Below, in pieces: positions 39,672 to 42,751 of a stretch of DNA of 42,751 nucleotides. Every line of letters starts with the position of its first letter. The stretch's first letter is position 1. The position numbers and the translations under genes were made by a program. Under the pieces are notes generated by a model. That model saw only the letters and a program-made list of their open reading frames with translations. It had not been told where the DNA came from and did no database searches. Source of the stretch: JBQTIQ01 sp052387955 (GTDB taxonomy: Bacteria > Actinomycetota > Acidimicrobiia > Acidimicrobiales > JACDCH01). The stretch is taken from positions 1 through 42,751 of the forward strand of contig JBQTIQ010000001.1 of NCBI GenBank assembly GCA_052387955.1, in the 5' to 3' direction.

Positions 39672-42103
39672 GGCCGACCTCCGATGAGGCCGCGGAGCAG
39701 GCAGGCCACGTCGAGCAGGTGGCAGCGAACCCGGACCTCGAGGGACGCCTTCGACGGCAGCAGATGGGTACCTGCCGCAGGTTCGAACCCGGCCTCCACG
39801 AGGTGCCGGCCCGACGTCGGCCACGAGGTCGTGAGGCGGGCCCGCCCGTCGGCGCCGACCTCGACCGGTGGTCCGAGCGCCACGCCGTCCTCGGTGAAGG
39901 TGACCGTCCCCTCGGGCGTCGGCCCGCCGGCACCCTCCGTCCGAACTGTCGCGGTCAGCGTGACCGAACGGCCGGCGATCGCAGGGTTCGCCGACGCCGA
40001 GAGCGACAGCGCGGTCGCCACCGGAGCCGGTGTCGTCCAGGTGACCTCGGCGACGATCCTTCCGTCTGGCTGAGCCAACGCGTGTAGCCGGTCGATCCCG
40101 GGCGCGGTGCCCGACCAGTTGACCGTGGCGACGCCGGCGCCGTCGGTCGTCGTGCTTCCCGCCGCCGGGTTGGCGCCGGTGATCTCGTAGTGGACCACGT
40201 GACCGCCAAGCGGTGTGCCTTCCTGATCCGTGAGGTGCAGGACCACGTCGTGGCGCTCGCCTATCGCCCGGGTCGCGGCCTCGGGATCGGCGCTGAGGAC
40301 GACGCCGTCGTGCGGCGCGTCCTCGGGCATGACGTGCGGTCCCTCCGGTGCCTCGCCGATGTCGATCGGCTGGAAGATCGCGAAGTCAGGGGTACTGCGC
40401 TGGCCGGCGAAGGGGTTGTCGGGAAGCTCGTCGCCGTCGGCGTCGAAGGCGACGATGTGCCCGTCGCGCGTGCTGTACCAGGAACCGGTGGCGTCGGCCA
40501 CGAGGCCTTCGAGCGGCGAGCCGTCGCCGAGGCGACGGTCGTCGACGGTGACGAACCGACCCTCGGTGATGCGGATGCGCATGAGGCGTCCGGTCCCCGG
40601 CTCCAGCAGCCCCACGATGCCCGAGCTCGGGTCGATGGAGAGGTCAGCGACAGCGGGGGCGGCCGGGCCGAGGTCGAGCCGTCGGACTTCGGGCTCGCCG
40701 CCGTTCTCGTCTTCGTCGACCACGAGCAGCTGCTGGGCGGCGCCGTCGTAGGTCACGAGCGATTCGAGGCGGGGGCTGTAGGCGAGGCCGGCGGCGCCCG
40801 GGAGGTCGAGGGACAGGGCCGGGTTGCCGTGGCGGTCGAGGACGGTGATGCGGCCGTCGCTGTCGATGAGCGCGGTGCGAAGTCGGTCGTCGATGACGAT
40901 GCCGGTCGCGGCCGGGAACGTGCCGATGGTGCTCGTCTCGCCAGTGACCTGGTCGACGGCCAGCACCCGACCGTCCTCGAGCAGGGCGGTGTGGCGCACG
41001 CCCGACGGGCGGAGGGCGAGGTCGACGACCTTGCCGTCGAGCGGCTCGGAGGAGACTTCGCTCGGCCACTGGTCGAGGGGGAGGGCTCGGCGCAGCTGCA
41101 GCCGGCCCCCCTCGGGGTCGGGGAACAGCCCGAACTTCGGCGTGATCACGACCATGCCTTCGAGCCAGCCAGCGCTGTAGCCGTCACCGAACAGCTTGTC
41201 CATGCGAGCGGTCACGGGGCCGACGGTGATGTCGGTCGGCGTGGCCGCGGCGAGCGCCGGGTCGGTCACCTCCGGGCCCTGCGCGGCCGGGTTGCCGTCG
41301 TCGTCGGACGGGTCGTTGAAGCCGAGGATGTAGTCGCCGGGAGTGCCTTCGAAGAAGGTTGCCGGCCGGGCGGTGGTGAGGGCGACGGCGTGGCCGCCGT
41401 TGCGCACATACCCACCGCCCTCCTGCACGTACCAACCCATCGTGGCGATGACCAGGGACCCGGCGGCGCCCTGCTCGGCGAGGTCCTCGGCGGTGGGGCG
41501 CACGCGCCGGACGCCGATGCCACCCCCCGTGGGCGTGCTGACGTAGCCATGGTTCTGGTGGACGGTGAAGTAGTCGCCCCCGCGGCCGTCGTAGCTGGAG
41601 TCGAACCAGCTGATGAGGCCGGCGACGGCGTCGTCGTAGTTGGTCCCGCCGGTGACGGGTGTGGTGTCGGTGCTCATCCTGTTCCCGACGGCGCCGATGA
41701 TCGTCGAGATGTCGGCGTGGTCCGAACCCCAGTCAGGTCCGGGCTGCACATCGGTGGCACCGCGTCGGATGAGATAGACCAGCCAGTCCGATGCCGATGT
41801 CGGCATGCAGTGGCTCCGCCCGCCGCCCATGAGGTCGTCGCGACGCTGGTCGAAGTCGGGCACGAAGCAGCGGGCGAAGCGATAGCCGTCGGGGCCGCTG
41901 GCGAACTCCGGTACGCAGGCGCCGCCCACCTGCGCACCGGCCGGTTCCGGCGCGACGCCGGTCACGACGGCGGATGCGACGGCAGCCGCAGCGACGGCGG
42001 CGCCGATGGTCTTCCTCATGCGCGTTCGGCCGGGTGCGGACATTCCGGATGGCGGTTCCGGCGAGGCCGCGGCGACGGTGGCCACGCCGAAGGTCTTCCT
42101 CAT
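39668..42103 (-). CDS. Secreted C39/papain-like peptidase with propeller-like and Ig-like domains
   Basis: Exported protein of 811 residues. The N-terminus holds a signal peptide (about residues 29-57, ending EPAGAQ) preceded by a near-duplicate of its own start. Residues 75-290 resemble a C39/papain-fold peptidase: C99 in SHCMPTSASDWL, H238 in RNGGHAVAL and N263/D264 in LGFNDPSD form a plausible triad. About 370-640 has repeated short strands (DGRVLAVDQVTGETSTIG, DGRITVLDRHGNPALSLDL), suggesting a beta-propeller. Two Ig-like domains (about 650-800) end the protein, the first Big_1-like (GSTTTDGAGVATVNW). ATG 42103 is preferred because GGAG lies eight bases upstream. The target is unknown. 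A coupled lipoprotein follows. Confidence 0.82.
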   Translation of the reverse strand: MRKTFGVATVAAASPEPPSGMSAPGRTRMRKTIGAAVAAAAVASAVVTGVAPEPAGAQVGGACVPEFASGPDGYRFARCFVPDFDQRRDDLMGGGRSHCMPTSASDWLVYLIRRGATDVQPGPDWGSDHADISTIIGAVGNRMSTDTTPVTGGTNYDDAVAGLISWFDSSYDGRGGDYFTVHQNHGYVSTPTGGGIGVRRVRPTAEDLAEQGAAGSLVIATMGWYVQEGGGYVRNGGHAVALTTARPATFFEGTPGDYILGFNDPSDDDGNPAAQGPEVTDPALAAATPTDITVGPVTARMDKLFGDGYSAGWLEGMVVITPKFGLFPDPEGGRLQLRRALPLDQWPSEVSSEPLDGKVVDLALRPSGVRHTALLEDGRVLAVDQVTGETSTIGTFPAATGIVIDDRLRTALIDSDGRITVLDRHGNPALSLDLPGAAGLAYSPRLESLVTYDGAAQQLLVVDEDENGGEPEVRRLDLGPAAPAVADLSIDPSSGIVGLLEPGTGRLMRIRITEGRFVTVDDRRLGDGSPLEGLVADATGSWYSTRDGHIVAFDADGDELPDNPFAGQRSTPDFAIFQPIDIGEAPEGPHVMPEDAPHDGVVLSADPEAATRAIGERHDVVLHLTDQEGTPLGGHVVHYEITGANPAAGSTTTDGAGVATVNWSGTAPGIDRLHALAQPDGRIVAEVTWTTPAPVATALSLSASANPAIAGRSVTLTATVRTEGAGGPTPEGTVTFTEDGVALGPPVEVGADGRARLTTSWPTSGRHLVEAGFEPAAGTHLLPSKASLEVRVRCHLLDVACLLRGLIGGRP

Positions 42104-42639
42104 CGCATCGCTCCAGTCGGAGTGGGAGACATGTTCGTGTTCATGGGGTCCTCTGTCTGTGGGCGCCTGCTGAACCCACCGGAGAGGTGGAGGCCGCGTG
42201 CCAGCTCGTCGAGCATCCCGGGATGGGGTCACCGCCGCATCGGGAGGGATGCAACCAACCAAGGGCGATCGGACCGAGCCCGGGCCCGATTCGGTTCGGA
42301 TGCAGTCGATCGTGTACGCATCGGCTGAACCGGACATCCGTGAGCGGGCACTCAATCTGGACAGACGCGGCACCCATCTAGCGCGAGACCGGGATGCGGC
42401 TGCTCGCTGAATCAGGGCATCGCGCCTCGTGGGGTGCGTCGACGATCGTCCGCCCGCGAACGCCCGCGATGGTCAGGAAGGCCTTCGACCTCGACGGCGG
42501 CGAAGCCCTCGTCGCCGGCACAGAGGCCATCGTCGACCTCTTGCCGCCGGTGGCCCGCCGGCGTCGTCGGCCCACCTCTAGCGAGCTGGCCCGGACCTTT
42601 CCTCCTGGCCACAGCTGACGTCCACACCAGCGCGGCAGG
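42104..42639. other. Region without a confident gene
   Basis: Leader of the secreted protease-like gene plus unexplained sequence. It contains the palindrome CATCCCGGGATG (42214-42225). A 74-codon plus-strand frame (42394-42618) has a good G/C third-position pattern (VRKAFDLDGGEALVAGTEAI) but no recognisable family and no clear ribosome site. It may be a small gene or a remnant. No RNA gene was recognised. Confidence 0.4.
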
Positions 42640-42751
42640 TCACGCCGCGTAGGCGCGGGCAACCTCCATCCCGATGACCTCGGGCATGCCGACCGGCTCA
42701 GGGCCGAGCGTCCGGGCCAGGGCCGGGCCGAGCCGCTCGGTCAGGAAACGG
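42640..42751 (-). CDS. Partial CDS, C-terminal end of an unidentified protein
   Basis: Minus-strand frame entering from the right edge and ending in TGA at 42640-42642. The visible 36 residues include RFLTERLGPALARTLG and MPEVIGMEVARAYAA, a helical, alanine-rich tail with normal codon bias. Too little remains to assign a family. The gene continues beyond the window. Confidence 0.6.
   Translation of the reverse strand, partial: RFLTERLGPALARTLGPEPVGMPEVIGMEVARAYAA

Noticed and set aside
42394..42618. 74-codon plus-strand frame before the window end
   Set aside because: Codon bias is coding-like, but there is no clear ribosome site or family, and an opposite-strand frame is equally open. It is kept only as a note in the gap entry.

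Overview
The window is a very GC-rich stretch with strong G/C third-codon preference. Its gene content points to an actinobacterium of the Acidimicrobiia type or a close relative, most likely uncultured. The markers are a WhiB1-type Fe-S regulator beside a PdtaS-type sensor kinase, a pair of ArsA/GET3-like ATPases, DUF3107, the SCO1664/DUF3090/MSMEG_4193-type phosphomutase trio, LytR-CpsA-Psr protein, family 5 uracil-DNA glycosylase and an FrhB-like iron-sulfur protein. Taxonomy is inferred from gene content only.

Layout. 0.1-1.5 kb: a two-component pair on the minus strand whose kinase carries a one-base frameshift. 1.7-6.5 kb: actinobacterial core genes (DUF3107, two ArsA-like ATPases, a zinc-ribbon protein, PdtaS, WhiB1). 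6.7-9.5 kb: a diacylglycerol-kinase-like lipid kinase, divergent from etfBA. 9.5-11.5 kb: the conserved unknown-function trio. 11.5-20.4 kb: uracil-DNA glycosylase, lipoproteins, FrhB-like protein, LCP protein, a TPR protein, an Lgt-like protein lacking key residues, a TSUP permease and a DUF429 protein. 20.6-29.3 kb: a plus-strand catabolic run (small acidic protein, butanediol-dehydrogenase-like Zn-ADH, two AMP-forming acyl-CoA synthetases, a fused E1 alpha-beta dehydrogenase, aldehyde dehydrogenase), met by a convergent cysteine dioxygenase ORF that has no stop before the aldehyde dehydrogenase gene.

30.0-39.2 kb looks like an accessory, partly decayed region concerned with iron/siderophores and efflux. 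A tight minus-strand operon (FecE-like ATPases, an ABC exporter, an FhuF-like 2Fe-2S reductase, a DUF1932 dehydrogenase) faces a giant fused ABC exporter. The junction between them is a scar where both sides have lost their 5' ends. A broken GDT1/TMEM165-type gene follows. 39.2-42.1 kb encodes a lipoprotein overlapping a large secreted protein that combines a predicted C39/papain-like protease, a beta-propeller-like region and Ig-like repeats. The window ends inside another minus-strand gene.

Two small intergenic hairpin repeat families (three and four copies) are scattered through the core part; one shows compensatory stem changes. Three single-base frameshifts, all a missing base at a short G/C run, should be checked against raw reads before being treated as biology. 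I saw no rRNA, tRNA, CRISPR array, transposase or complete insertion sequence.
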